Shown piece by piece: positions 1 to 10,196 of a stretch of 64,000 nucleotides of DNA. The notes beneath the pieces are model-generated. The model was not told where the DNA came from and searched no databases. It saw only the letters and a program-made list of their open reading frames with translations. How positions within the stretch are numbered: position 1 is the stretch's first letter; each line of letters opens with the position of its first letter. Position numbers and translations under genes: made by a program. The stretch is from Molanna angustata (taxonomy: Eukaryota; Arthropoda; Insecta; Trichoptera; Molannidae): contig OY754979.1 in NCBI GenBank assembly GCA_963576475.1, positions 34,323,778-34,387,777 on the forward strand, written 5' to 3'.

Positions 1-371
1 ACAAGATGGCATTTTGACTAGGACAATACGTCCGAACACTACAACATCTTGCGTGTAAGTAAAGTGCGGTAAGAATTAAGTGAGGCATGTGCCTTTGTTT
101 ACCGAATTTGAAGACTTGTAACATATCATTTCTTTTTACATATAGCATTGATTCTTAAGTGAAAGTGCTTAAAATTCAATACCCAAATGTATATAATTTG
201 TCATGCTATAACCAATGAGAAAATGCTTAGAATGTTTTATAAATTCGAGCCTGGGAATCTAATTTTACCAAAATTTCAAATCTCATTCATTAATAGGTGA
301 TTACATATAGTGGACATCTTCAACTGTACCAAGTCTTTCGCAAGCCTCTCCTATAAAAGCCAACAAACAGG
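1..371. other. AT-rich flank downstream of PEX10
   Basis: No coding region or recognisable repeat was seen. It lies downstream of the PEX10 stop codon, so the PEX10 3' UTR should fall here, but I see no unambiguous polyadenylation signal on the minus strand. Confidence 0.4.
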
Positions 372-1211
372 TCAGGAAATTGTCTTCAAAGAATAATTCT
401 GCAAAGCCACTGCTCTGTGAGCGTTGTACGGTGCCCGACACAACGCACAAGACTTGGAACTGCGACAACACGAATTACAGAAAATATGTCCACAGGGCAA
501 AGCACAAGGTGTAGTGTTGTCTTCTAAACATCCAGAACATGATTCAAACTTTTTACTAACTCCCGCTGGTTTTTCTTTAGCATCAATGTCGTCGAAAGAT
601 GGCGGAGATCTAACAGCACTGAGTATTGCTCTCATTAAATAAGGTATTCCTAACGTTCGCAACGTACTAACTCTCGGCTGTCTTCCGGGAACCGCGTTCA
701 CGTAGTTTATTGAGGAAATTCTTTTTGGAATGTGATAATGCTGAGCTCCCAAGAAGAAACACGCTTGATGCAGTTCCCTTAGCACCGGAATAGACCAATC
801 TGCGATTGAAATGACCTTTAACAGCATTTTTTTCGGATGCGGCAACAGATGGACATTTTTTGCAGTTTTCTCTTTCACTCTTAGCAGTATACTTCTGAGG
901 AAATTCTCCCCGAAGGTTCCCAGAAGTATGCACAGCACTTGAAGTATCTTTGAAGGGATTTTTACGTATGTATCGTCGACCTGCACGATGCCCGTGTACT
1001 CCTCCCCCAGCGTTTGAAAATCCCGAAGGGTTGTGATGGAATTGTAAGCCAAGTGCGCCGCCAAGGGGACGTACTTTGAATATTGGTTCCATCGTCTGTT
1101 GCCGAACAATCTCAGCACCTCCGAGGCGGATCCGCTCAGTTGTTTTGTGAAATATTCGTCCTTTTGCGACGCGCGAAATATCGCGGGGCCTCCAGCGGCT
1201 GGTAATGCCAT
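372..1211 (-). CDS. PEX10: Peroxisome biogenesis factor 10 (RING E3 ubiquitin ligase)
   Basis: PEX10 is a peroxisomal membrane RING protein. With PEX2 and PEX12 it forms the ubiquitin ligase that recycles the import receptor PEX5. The reading frame is intact and intronless, 279 residues from the ATG at 1211. The frame stays open upstream but has no further ATG there (a TTG at 1229), so 1211 is the start. Residues 1-200 match the Pex2/Pex12-type N-terminal region (FRASQKDEYFTKQL near the start, then LGEEYTGIVQVD). The C-terminus has a C3HC4 RING at about residues 225-258 with CSGC, PCGHIFCNSC and CALC as the zinc ligands. The length is slightly below the human protein, which is usual for insects. 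The gene is transcribed in the same direction as TMEM165, with about 9 kb between them. The call rests on the RING spacing and the N-terminal motif. Confidence 0.93.
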   Translation of the reverse strand: MALPAAGGPAIFRASQKDEYFTKQLSGSASEVLRLFGNRRWNQYSKYVPLAAHLAYNSITTLRDFQTLGEEYTGIVQVDDTYVKIPSKILQVLCILLGTFGENFLRSILLRVKEKTAKNVHLLPHPKKMLLKVISIADWSIPVLRELHQACFFLGAQHYHIPKRISSINYVNAVPGRQPRVSTLRTLGIPYLMRAILSAVRSPPSFDDIDAKEKPAGVSKKFESCSGCLEDNTTPCALPCGHIFCNSCCRSSKSCALCRAPYNAHRAVALQNYSLKTIS

Positions 1212-2856
1212 TTTAATATAATTTCTCAATCATCAAACATTTCTGATTCAACTTCAGTTTTACGAACATTCATTTAAATAATTGATTAATAATTTTTACA
1301 ACGAATCTGTATAAACTTCCATTGAACTTTGGATCTAAATAAAGTCGAGAAATGTCAAACAAATGTCATTTTCTGTTGTCATTTAGGACACAGATAAAAA
1401 ATATCTTGTGTCTTCTATTCCATAGAAAATAAAATAATTATATTAATAACTTCATTATTTATGTTTTGTCCAGTATCACATCTTAAGTAGTGTCCGACCT
1501 AAGCCTATATGACAGTAGGCCATGGTCCAACCGAAGATCAGATTTTGGCCAAAATCGAATGTTCTAAATTCCGCTGAAGCCGAAGATTTGACTTAATTAA
1601 GAAATTTTATAATAATACTGCATTGAAATCAAGTTATTATTTATGCAGTAGTACTAATAAAATTAGTAGGTACCTTGGAGGGTAGGTACATTGTAAGAGT
1701 TGTCAAATTCGTTTTTCATAATTACATTGATATGTACATAGGTATTATGATCAAGATATTACCATGGGTTATGGTAGCATAGAAGGCAAACATCTATTAT
1801 TTTGTTTCAACAAAATACCTTAATTCTTGGAAAACTTTCTCTTATAATGGTTTTATCATATTAACGGGTCTTTGGCTCCTTAATGTGTTTAAACAATGCT
1901 TATATTTTGTAAATATGTCATTTCTAATAATTTTATATTCAATGCATATTCCTGGAACTTTATATTTTCTGGTAGGTGAAATGGAGGCTTCCTATTGGTA
2001 GATGGTAGAACGCGCCCCGCCGCGCGGTGGTGTAGCTCCTCCCTCCCTGTCTTCACAGTGAACTCGATAGCTGGTTTGAATCAGTATTGAACATAGAATA
2101 AAGATATATATATACTGTAACAAAGCAACCGAAAATTCCGCTTGACTTTGATTTATTATTGCCAGATGAAGAAAATTATTCAAATAATTTATTCACAAGC
2201 TTTTATTATATTTTTTGATAACAACAAAGAAATACAGGAAAAAATTATTAATCGAATTATTAGATTTTTTTGCAATAAAATGGACTTTGTTTTATTTTTG
2301 TTTGGCGTAAATATCATCTTATTTGAGAAAATACGTTCCACAATATTCCAGTGAGATTTTTAACCTCTAGCAAACTTGGCCTTACGCACAAGTAGAAATC
2401 TGTAACGGCATCTTGCAGATTTCTACACTATTCTACAGACGAAATGGAGAGAATGCTGGTTTGAGTCTGGAGTAAGATATAATATAAAAGTGTATTTAAA
2501 TTCACTACAAGTATTATTTAAGTATTTATATATTTTTTCTTAAGCTTATTGATAAAGATATAGTGTATTTAGATGGTAGATTCATGTTTTTTGAAAAAAA
2601 AAAATCGACGCTGCCGCTCCTTTTATCTGATATGGAACCCACCAAATGTCCAAATTTTTACTATGAAGTGAAAACACCGTGGTATTGAATAGACGCTCTG
2701 CCGGGATAGACGAGTTTTAACTCACGCTTACGAAAGATAACTTACATATTTTTTTTTAAAAACGAACGTAGACCGCGAACGTTGAAAAAAAAAGTCTTAT
2801 CTTTGCGAGGCGTCTGCTTGATGCTCAGCATTAAATTTCATATTTGCATGGTAGTG
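1212..2856. other. Intergenic AT-rich DNA upstream of PEX10
   Basis: No gene was recognised; open frames here are short and AT-biased. The PEX10 promoter must lie in the first few hundred bases. A small GC-rich patch (about 2010-2045) stands out. A segment near 1490-1600 contains repeated CCGAAGAT motifs but could not be assigned to a family. Confidence 0.35.
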
Positions 2857-3028
2857 ACTAAGTGTGTTTCAGGTCCATACATAACCAACGAGGGGTGAAT
2901 TTAAGATAGTTCAAGTTAATATTAAAAATAACTTTAAAAAGTAAAAATAACTTAAATAATCGCATAATAGTGAATAAGTGTGTTTCAGGTCCACATAACC
3001 AACGAGGGGTGAATTTAAGATAGTTTCA
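2857..3028. repeat. Two-copy direct repeat, about 114 bp apart
   Basis: A segment of about 55 bp containing AAGTGTGTTTCAGGTCCA and ACCAACGAGGGGTGAATTT occurs at about 2857-2913 and again at about 2971-3028. The differences are few (a 2-base indel and scattered changes), so this is a local duplication. No function is evident. Confidence 0.6.
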
Positions 3029-3914
3029 TAGAAAAGAGAGATAGTTTTAAGTGATTTTCAATTAATAAAAAGTGATATTATGTAGTGTAAGTGTTTCATC
3101 TACAGCCCCGTAACGAGAGCAGCGATTGGTAAGATCTTTCTGATTTATTATTATTTGTTTTCTTTGCTCTGAACGTTTCGTTTCGTAATTTATTTTAGCA
3201 AGATTGTCATCAATATTACACGTGCATTTCATGTATTTGATTATTCTTTTCAGCACTGTTATTCTCTGTTCCACGTGTATTTCATCTATGTAATAATTCT
3301 TTTCAGCGGCCGTCATCACTGGTTTTCTAATTAATTTTCTTCTTAATTTTACAGCAATTTTTATTAACCGATAATTACTATTACGCGTGTATTTCTGTCA
3401 ATTTAAGCATTGTTTTATTTTATACGCTCAACACGTTCTTTCGTCTCCACCATATTTAATTATTATTGTATTGACTAGCCGGCATTTAAACACTTTTATC
3501 AACGCTCTTCTTTGTTATATGCGATAACAACATTTAATAATAAAATAATTATTAAACGTAACAAAATGATTAAGTTATAATAAAAAAAATAATATAATAA
3601 AATAAAACACGTTTATAATTTTCTTCAACTTGGTTTAATTTGACTTAATTAATTTCGCTCTAGATAAGCATCTTCAGAGTACCTACCTACATCAAATTAT
3701 AAATATATTTTATTTTAATGTAGTTCCATCAAGTATTGTTGATCGAAAAAGTAAAAAAAAAATGACCAAGTTATGTTTGAACAATGAATTTTAGCCAGAT
3801 TTAACTGTTTTTAGATGCTGATAGAAAACTTCAGCTTTAACAGAAAATAAACCAAAGGTACTTTTTTGCCCAAGGTGACCAAATTGAATGTTCAGTCAGA
3901 CACTAATCTTGATC

Positions 3915-4170
3915 ACATGAAAATTCTTCAAAACACAATTGTTCGAATGCGCAATTGTACGAATAACAATTTTCGAAAATCAGTTATCAGAATGACAATT
4001 GTCTGAAAGCAAATTATTCAAACTAACATTTGTTAGAAAACCAAGTTGACCGAATTTAATATATTTATATGTCACTATGTTGCCTCTCTTTTTGAAATAT
4101 TTGTTGCCAGTAAAATATATTCCATGTAGAGTATTAATTATTACTTGTTGCATTATTGTTGGGTACTCGT
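3915..4170 (+). repeat. Partial copy of the TTCGAA/CAATTG inverted-repeat element
   Basis: This segment aligns over about 250 bp with 41615-41865 (shared ACATGAAAATTCTTC start, regularly spaced CAATTGT and TTCGAA-like words, and a shared ATTATTGTTGGGTAC end). Only one arm is present here; the 41.6 kb copy has both. It is a truncated member of that family. Confidence 0.6.
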
Positions 4171-4309
4171 GGATTTTGATGAAACCTCTTGCCTTCCATG
4201 AGGCTACATACATCAAAGCTGAAGTGGGGTAAATTGAAAGAAGTATGAAAAAAACATTTAAGAAATTTGTAGTTAAAGATAACTAAATATTCTTGAGAAT
4301 TTTTTTTCC

Positions 4310-4775
4310 AGCCCGTGTTTGCTCATTGCAGGGCTGTGTTCAGATTCAACGCTAGACGCGGGCATCAAATGTACCTGAAGTTGCAAATTATAGCGTTTTT
4401 CACACCAATCTCACTGAACGCTTTCGAACGGCGTATCAATTCTGAACGCTGCATTGGGCGTTTTAAATGTCAAATGTCATTTATTATACATGTCTCTTTT
4501 AAGGTTATATTTTCATCGAAAGACAACAATTGGGCAGTGAAGTAAAAAATGATCTCTGACCTTTTATTGGAAATTGTTGAATAATATTTTAATAAATTAA
4601 CCTCTTTGTGAATGCATATTGTTATCTAAAATAATATTAACTGACATAGATACCACAGAAACAAATAGAAGTCAAGATAATATAATTGTCAAGAGCGTTT
4701 TCACCCGAAAATTTTACCGAGCGTTTGGTGTATGCACTCGGCGTTCGTTGTGAACGTAGCCCAGGACAAAGGTCT
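4310..4775 (+). repeat. GC-richer dispersed element rich in GCGTT and GAACG words
   Basis: Its base composition differs from the surrounding DNA. It contains repeated words such as GAACGC, GCGTTCG and CGCTCG, and a CCTGAAGTTGCAAA word that recurs in the element at 56.5-57.6 kb in DDX24 intron 1. The two ends (AACGCTAGACGCGGGC side and GGCGTTCGTTGTGAACG side) look like degenerate inverted repeats. It is probably a non-autonomous DNA element, class unknown. Confidence 0.4.
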
Positions 4776-4849
4776 CCCCCCTTACTACTCCACCCCTCCT
4801 GTTCTGGGCGATTTCTATCCACATCCGAGAAAATGCACATCTCTTTACA

Positions 4850-5040
4850 ATGTTTCGATCCGGGTTCGTTTCCGGGTGTAGGCATAGCTCATAATTGTGT
4901 TTCCAGTCTGGATCTGTGAGTATAAATATCATAAGTATCCAGAATGTGGAAACTTGCTATTGGGTGTGTGTTAAATTAATATTTGACATAGTAGGTACCT
5001 GTTAGTTGCCCGAGAAGCAATACAAAGATAAAATAATAAA
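4850..5040 (+). repeat. tRNA-derived SINE-like repeat, family A (copy 1)
   Basis: It shares with the 39.7 kb copy the body TTTCCAGTCTGGATCTGTGA, then CCAGAATGTGG, ATTGGGTGTGTGTTAAAT, CCTGTTAGTTGCCCGAGAAG, and an A-rich AAATAATAAAT-type tail. A pol III B-box-like word (GGGTTCGTTTCC) sits just upstream at about 4863. The tRNA-like head is incomplete. Confidence 0.65.
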
Positions 5041-5447
5041 TGGCAATGCCTCTGATTTGAAACTGCTATCCATGAATTGGCTATTGTAAATTATGATGTT
5101 TTTACAACCATAGAAAAATTATTCATAAATTAAACTGTACATATTATGCCACTAATCATCAAAATTTCTGTACTATTGAATTCCCAAAGCAAAACTATCA
5201 AAGAATTTCAAGGATTAAAATAAAAACAATGCATTAATTTTTTTTTTTTTTTTTCATTTTTTTTATATTGCCAGTGTTAAAACTGGCCAATCAATAAATT
5301 TCCACAAAATAGATTGCACGTAAAATATTGACTGTGGAATTCAACTGCATAGCAGTTAGTTTTAAACCATTCCCGAGGGCCATTTTGAATTTGTGGACAA
5401 AAGAATGCTAAACAATTTTTACTCAGCCATTTGTAGAAAGTCTTTTT

Positions 5448-5587
5448 GATGAGATATCACATATTTCTTATAACGGCAGTCCGATGAGATATCACATATT
5501 TCTTATAACGGCAGTCCGATGAGATATCACATATTTCTTATAACGGCAGTCCGATGAGATATCACATATTTCTTATAACGGCAGTCC
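5448..5587 (+). repeat. Tandem repeat, 35 bp x 4
   Basis: Four identical consecutive copies of a 35-bp unit beginning GATGAGATATCACATATTTC and ending GGCAGTCC. The lack of divergence implies recent expansion. Confidence 0.95.
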
Positions 5588-7017
5588 GATGCAAGAAAAA
5601 ATGTATGGGTTTTTACATTCCAAATAGAACAATATTAAAAGTAACGCTTAATATTTTTTTTGTCCACATGTTCAAATAATAATATAGCCTTATAGGTTAG
5701 CAAAATACAAATACTATCATCCAATTGTGTGTTTCAATAATATATGTAATATTAAATATTAAGGGAAAATAAATCTTTTACTTTTATGGTGATATTATTT
5801 TTTACCACAATGTTTTTTTTTTTATTTTATAAAGCAGTTCACCCTTCAAAAAGTGGATAGCCTAGTTTGTACACCAGTTTTTGATTTTGACACATCATGT
5901 ACAGACAGTTTATCTACATAGTATTCACACCAATTTATTTATTTTATTTTAATATTTTAGTTACTTTTTAAAATATATAATGCAACTGGCTCACGCCAGT
6001 CGCAATTACAACTACAAACAAACCTAACCAACCTATGTTTACCAAACGTTTGTAGATTAGGTTTAAAAAATCGGTGTATACATCCTAGGATATCCTCAAA
6101 AAGTGCTTGCCAATTTAATGTTTACTGTTCAAAAAAATTTACTTTTGGTTATAGACTATTTTATATGATAAATTTTTAAATGACAGATAAGACACAAGAA
6201 TTTTGAAGGGACAAAAGATGTTGGATGTTGTGGATATTGATGAGTAATTTTGATTAATAATTTGTATATACTTTTGAAATTGGAATTGAAGCAACACCAT
6301 TTTGAAATTGCATTATTAAAAACTTATCAAACAAATTTTTCATTTACAATAAAACATTTTTCTAACATTATGTATTTTGTAAATAAGTTTGCTATTTTAA
6401 GATAATAATCAATAATAGTATAAATTTAAATCAGTTAGATTTGATCTGGTATACAAAAAGTAGATAAGTAAACAAACCTTTTAGTTGTTTCAACATTGAA
6501 GGAAGTTATATTACATAACAACTAGTGCATATTAGAGGCAATTACAAATCTCAATACAAATAATTCATAACAAAAACTTAGTGTAAATAATAAAATAATA
6601 TTTAAGCAAAATTAAAATAATAATCAATGTTTGGCAATCAAATATTAAAATACTGTTCATTTCTTACAAAATAAATTTATCTAAGAGAATATTCAACATT
6701 TATAAATGTATGTTTATTTTGACAGAATATTTACTCCATACAAAAGGATGGAAAATATAATGAATAAAAGTGTAAGGCTGTTTACATAATAAAATAACAA
6801 ACACAATCACAAAATTGAATGTAACATTTTTAGGAAAGATGGATAAAAACATAAAAAAATATGAGATTTGGACATTAAAACTTACTAAATTATATCAACA
6901 CATTATTCACAACTTATACAATATTGTATTATTCTATAACCAAACACTAATATTTCAATGAGACATTCACAAATTGTTCCAATTTTAAAATAAAACCATA
7001 GAAAAATAGACTTTTAT
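5588..7017. other. AT-rich intergenic DNA, nothing recognised
   Basis: Many A/T runs; no convincing coding region, RNA gene or bounded repeat was found. Confidence 0.4.
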
Positions 7018-7349
7018 CATAGATTTTCCATATAATATACTAGATGTCGTAGTTGGCAAATTTTGTATGAATCGAAGTGAGGCTTTTTTCCGCGGGATTT
7101 TCGACAACTTGATTGGCAGACCACATTGTTTTTCTATAGAGAATAACGACTAATTTGAATTGTTTTCGGATTTATTTGTCGAAAAAAACACTTTGTTCAT
7201 TAAGATCTAGAGAACAGTTATCTAGGAAGTGTTGAAATGTAAGGAAAACAGCAATATGTTGCCAACCAAAATGTCAAACGCGCGATATACCATGACTCAC
7301 TTAATGCACGGAGTACTCCATCTAGTATATTATAATGAAAATCTATGAC
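7018..7349. mobile_element. MITE-like element with about 28-bp terminal inverted repeats
   Basis: The left end CATAGATTTTCCATATAATA continues into TACTAGATG. The reverse complement of the right end reads CATAGATTTTCATTATAATA then TACTAGATG, an almost perfect terminal inverted repeat around about 330 bp of non-coding DNA. A much shorter relative with the same termini sits at 41932-42012. It is a non-autonomous DNA element; superfamily not assigned. Confidence 0.7.
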
Positions 7350-7574
7350 ATTTATATAAAATGCTTCTGGAATATTTTTAAGATCATTTTTAACAGTCTG
7401 ATTGGCAAAAAACATTAGTGCTTTTGTACATTTTTTTTTTTTGAGTTTTAACTATTTTCATATATTCTTGTCAAAAAAAAAATTGCTGGATTATATGAAT
7501 TGCTGGATTTCATAGTTGATTAAACAGAATTAATGTTGTTCAAAACTAAAAAAAAATCTCAATATTTTATTTAA

Positions 7575-7670
7575 TTTTGTATTGTATTCACGGGAAACTA
7601 ACAGGTACTATGTCAAATATTAATTTAACACGCACCCAATAACAAGTTGCCACATTCTGATAATATACAT
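7575..7670 (-). repeat. SINE-like family A fragment (reverse orientation)
   Basis: The reverse complement carries the family-A 3' half: AGAATGTGGCAACTTGTTAT, GGGTGCGTGTTAAAT, then TTTGACATAGTACCTGTTAG. The tRNA-like head is missing. Confidence 0.6.
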
Positions 7671-10122
7671 TTAATATAATATACATTTGCACAATGACTG
7701 CCGAAAATTCCTCAATTCGATACATTAATAATTTTATTTCATTTTGGTTGATATTATTCTAGAAAAGATAATTTCGAAAGACAAAAATATAATGTCAAAT
7801 GAGAATAGATATTTATCAAGAATTTAGTAAAAAAAATATCTTTAAGTTCATTTTAAAATATTACCAATATAAAAAACAGATACTAGTTATTTTTTATTAA
7901 TAACAATTAAAAAATAAAATAATATATTATAATGCAATGCTTTTATAGACGATACAATTTTTTCTAAACATATAAACAAATATATAATTTACTCTCAATA
8001 CCTTTACATAACCTAAAAAAATATGATTTGTTGGGTTATGTAAAATTTTAAATGAAAACCATTCACTTTGTTTAAACTACAAATAAGTTATTTGACATGA
8101 CTGGCTTCAAGGAGACAATGATGCCTTGAGATGACAACTAACTTCTATTTTGCCAGTCATAGTAAATGCATAGAATTTGATAAGAGAATGGAAATTCTTA
8201 ATTTGAATTTGAATTTCCAAGGAGCAAGTATTTATTGATGAGATCAAAATGGAACTTGATCTCGAATCTGAACTATCAAAATAATATGTTTTGTTTAAAT
8301 AAAAAATTAATTACTAAAATTAATATATAAACACATCACACAATTTTTAATACTAATATTTATATTACAACAATACACATTTGTCATAAAATATATTTCA
8401 AAATGTATAATCATTTGAAATAATCATTCATATAATATATGTACATTTACTTAATAACTAATAGTACGAATTCGATATAATCTACGAAAGGTAATTGGCC
8501 CATATTCGAATCAACGTTTGATAAATATGCTACCTACGAATAATTAAGAATGTGAGCCACCAAATGAAGATGGATTTGAGTAAAATTAAATAAAACAGAC
8601 AAAAGTTTTATTGGTAAAAGAATTGAAATTTGACTTATGGTGTTTTTAATCTGCACTATATTTAATTTTTTGGGGATCCACCATTAATCCTGTGAAAAAT
8701 TAAGCAAATTGAAAGAACTAGATAGTTGTTTCAGTCTTATAAAAAACACCTAGAAGCAGGTACTATATTTATAGCTCAATGTTTTGTTTCATCGAAATGG
8801 GCGTTTTATTTTTATTAGTGGCAATAAACTCTTCGTTCTAAAATATATATTTGTTTGTGATAGAAAAATATATTAATATTTTTTTATCTATGTAAATTTT
8901 TTGCTAGGTTTTGATGACTTAGATTCTGTACAGTAAAAGAATGAGATGTTATTCAATTACGTATTATGCTACAATCTGTGGTTAGCTTTAAAATATATTT
9001 TTTTGTTTTGGCACAGAAATTTTTGTTTGTTACTGGTAGCACTGCAAACCATAGACAAATGTTAACTATATTCTTTAAGACAGTATAAAAAAATGCCGTG
9101 GCTGAATCATCTAGAACATTTCAACGGCAGTATTTTCATGGCAAGTTGTTTGACTTCTGAGCTGGTGTTCTAGAATCAATTCTAATCAGATTATGAATTT
9201 GTTAAAAATTATTACTAACATAATATTTTTTTGCTTTTCTGGGTTGGGAACACTGATTAATTGCAATGTATTGTCAAACGGTAATAAAATTGTCATTTTC
9301 TCAATGAAGTGTTTTTAAAATAGAGTATTTTGACTTTTAATAAAGGGGAGAAAATGAATTATCGAAATATGAAGTCAATTTGACTGAAGGATGTACAACA
9401 AATATACATTTTCAAGACAAAAAACTCATAACATGATACTAGTCGAGAGAAAATTGGTTAATCATATAGCATAATTTTGGATACGGAAAAAACAAGTGAT
9501 GTAATAATTGTTAAGCTATGTGAAATTTAAACAAACATACACACATACATTCCATCACATTATGTTCCTGATGCGTCATACGTTCAGCTTCTTACTCTCC
9601 ATCTTTCAAAATATTGTTTGCAAAGTCATTCCATCCCTTTCATCAAAATATATTTTTTTAGTCAATCGGTCATTCCTTCAATATGTATATCAGACAATGT
9701 CCCTCACTTTGGTTCTGATTATGATATCCTGTAGTCACATTTACATTCCATTCTTTATATCCTTTCAGGTTCTGAACTTTCATGCGTCTTCTGTTATATT
9801 TTCATACATCAACAAAACACACTGTGATACTAATCACTCTCAAAATTAAAAAAAATAATAAAATTCAAAATATTTTATGTACAAATTAGTCCAACGTTAT
9901 TACACAAATTTTTACAACTTTCAGTTGATAAATTCGCTGTCTTCTTTAGTTCTTCTTTAGTTAGAATCACAAACTTTTTTAAACAATAATACAACAACAG
10001 TTCAAGATGAGTCAAATAAGAATTATTATTATCGTAAAATAAATATTGCACCACAGAGACGTGAGTTCCATGGAAATTATCTACAGTGTAATTCCCCGTT
10101 AATGTTTGTTTGTTAGTTTGAT
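7671..10122. other. AT-rich DNA downstream of TMEM165
   Basis: No conserved coding region was found. The 3' UTR of the minus-strand TMEM165 gene must start at 10122 and run to lower coordinates. Several AATAAA words exist on the minus strand (for example near 8607-8612), but none can be chosen as the real poly(A) signal from sequence alone. Confidence 0.35.
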
Positions 10123-10196
10123 CTATGTATCGTTGGGATCTATGAAGAGTGCACTAACAGCAAACACCAAGAACACAACGCCACCTATTAACGTCA
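10123..10196 (-). CDS. TMEM165: TMEM165 coding exon 7 (last)
   Basis: The acceptor is TTTAATATTTCAG before 10196. It enters in phase 1 and encodes the last hydrophobic helix (TLIGGVVFLVFAVSALF) and the C-terminus IDPNDT, with TAG at 10125-10123. Confidence 0.9.

Noticed and set aside
424..1092. Open frames overlapping PEX10 on both strands
   Set aside because: They are shadows of the PEX10 frame, with no conserved motifs.
9508..9849. 113-residue plus-strand frame
   Set aside because: AT-rich, hydrophobic, no recognisable domain, no splice or start context; probably chance or decayed repeat.
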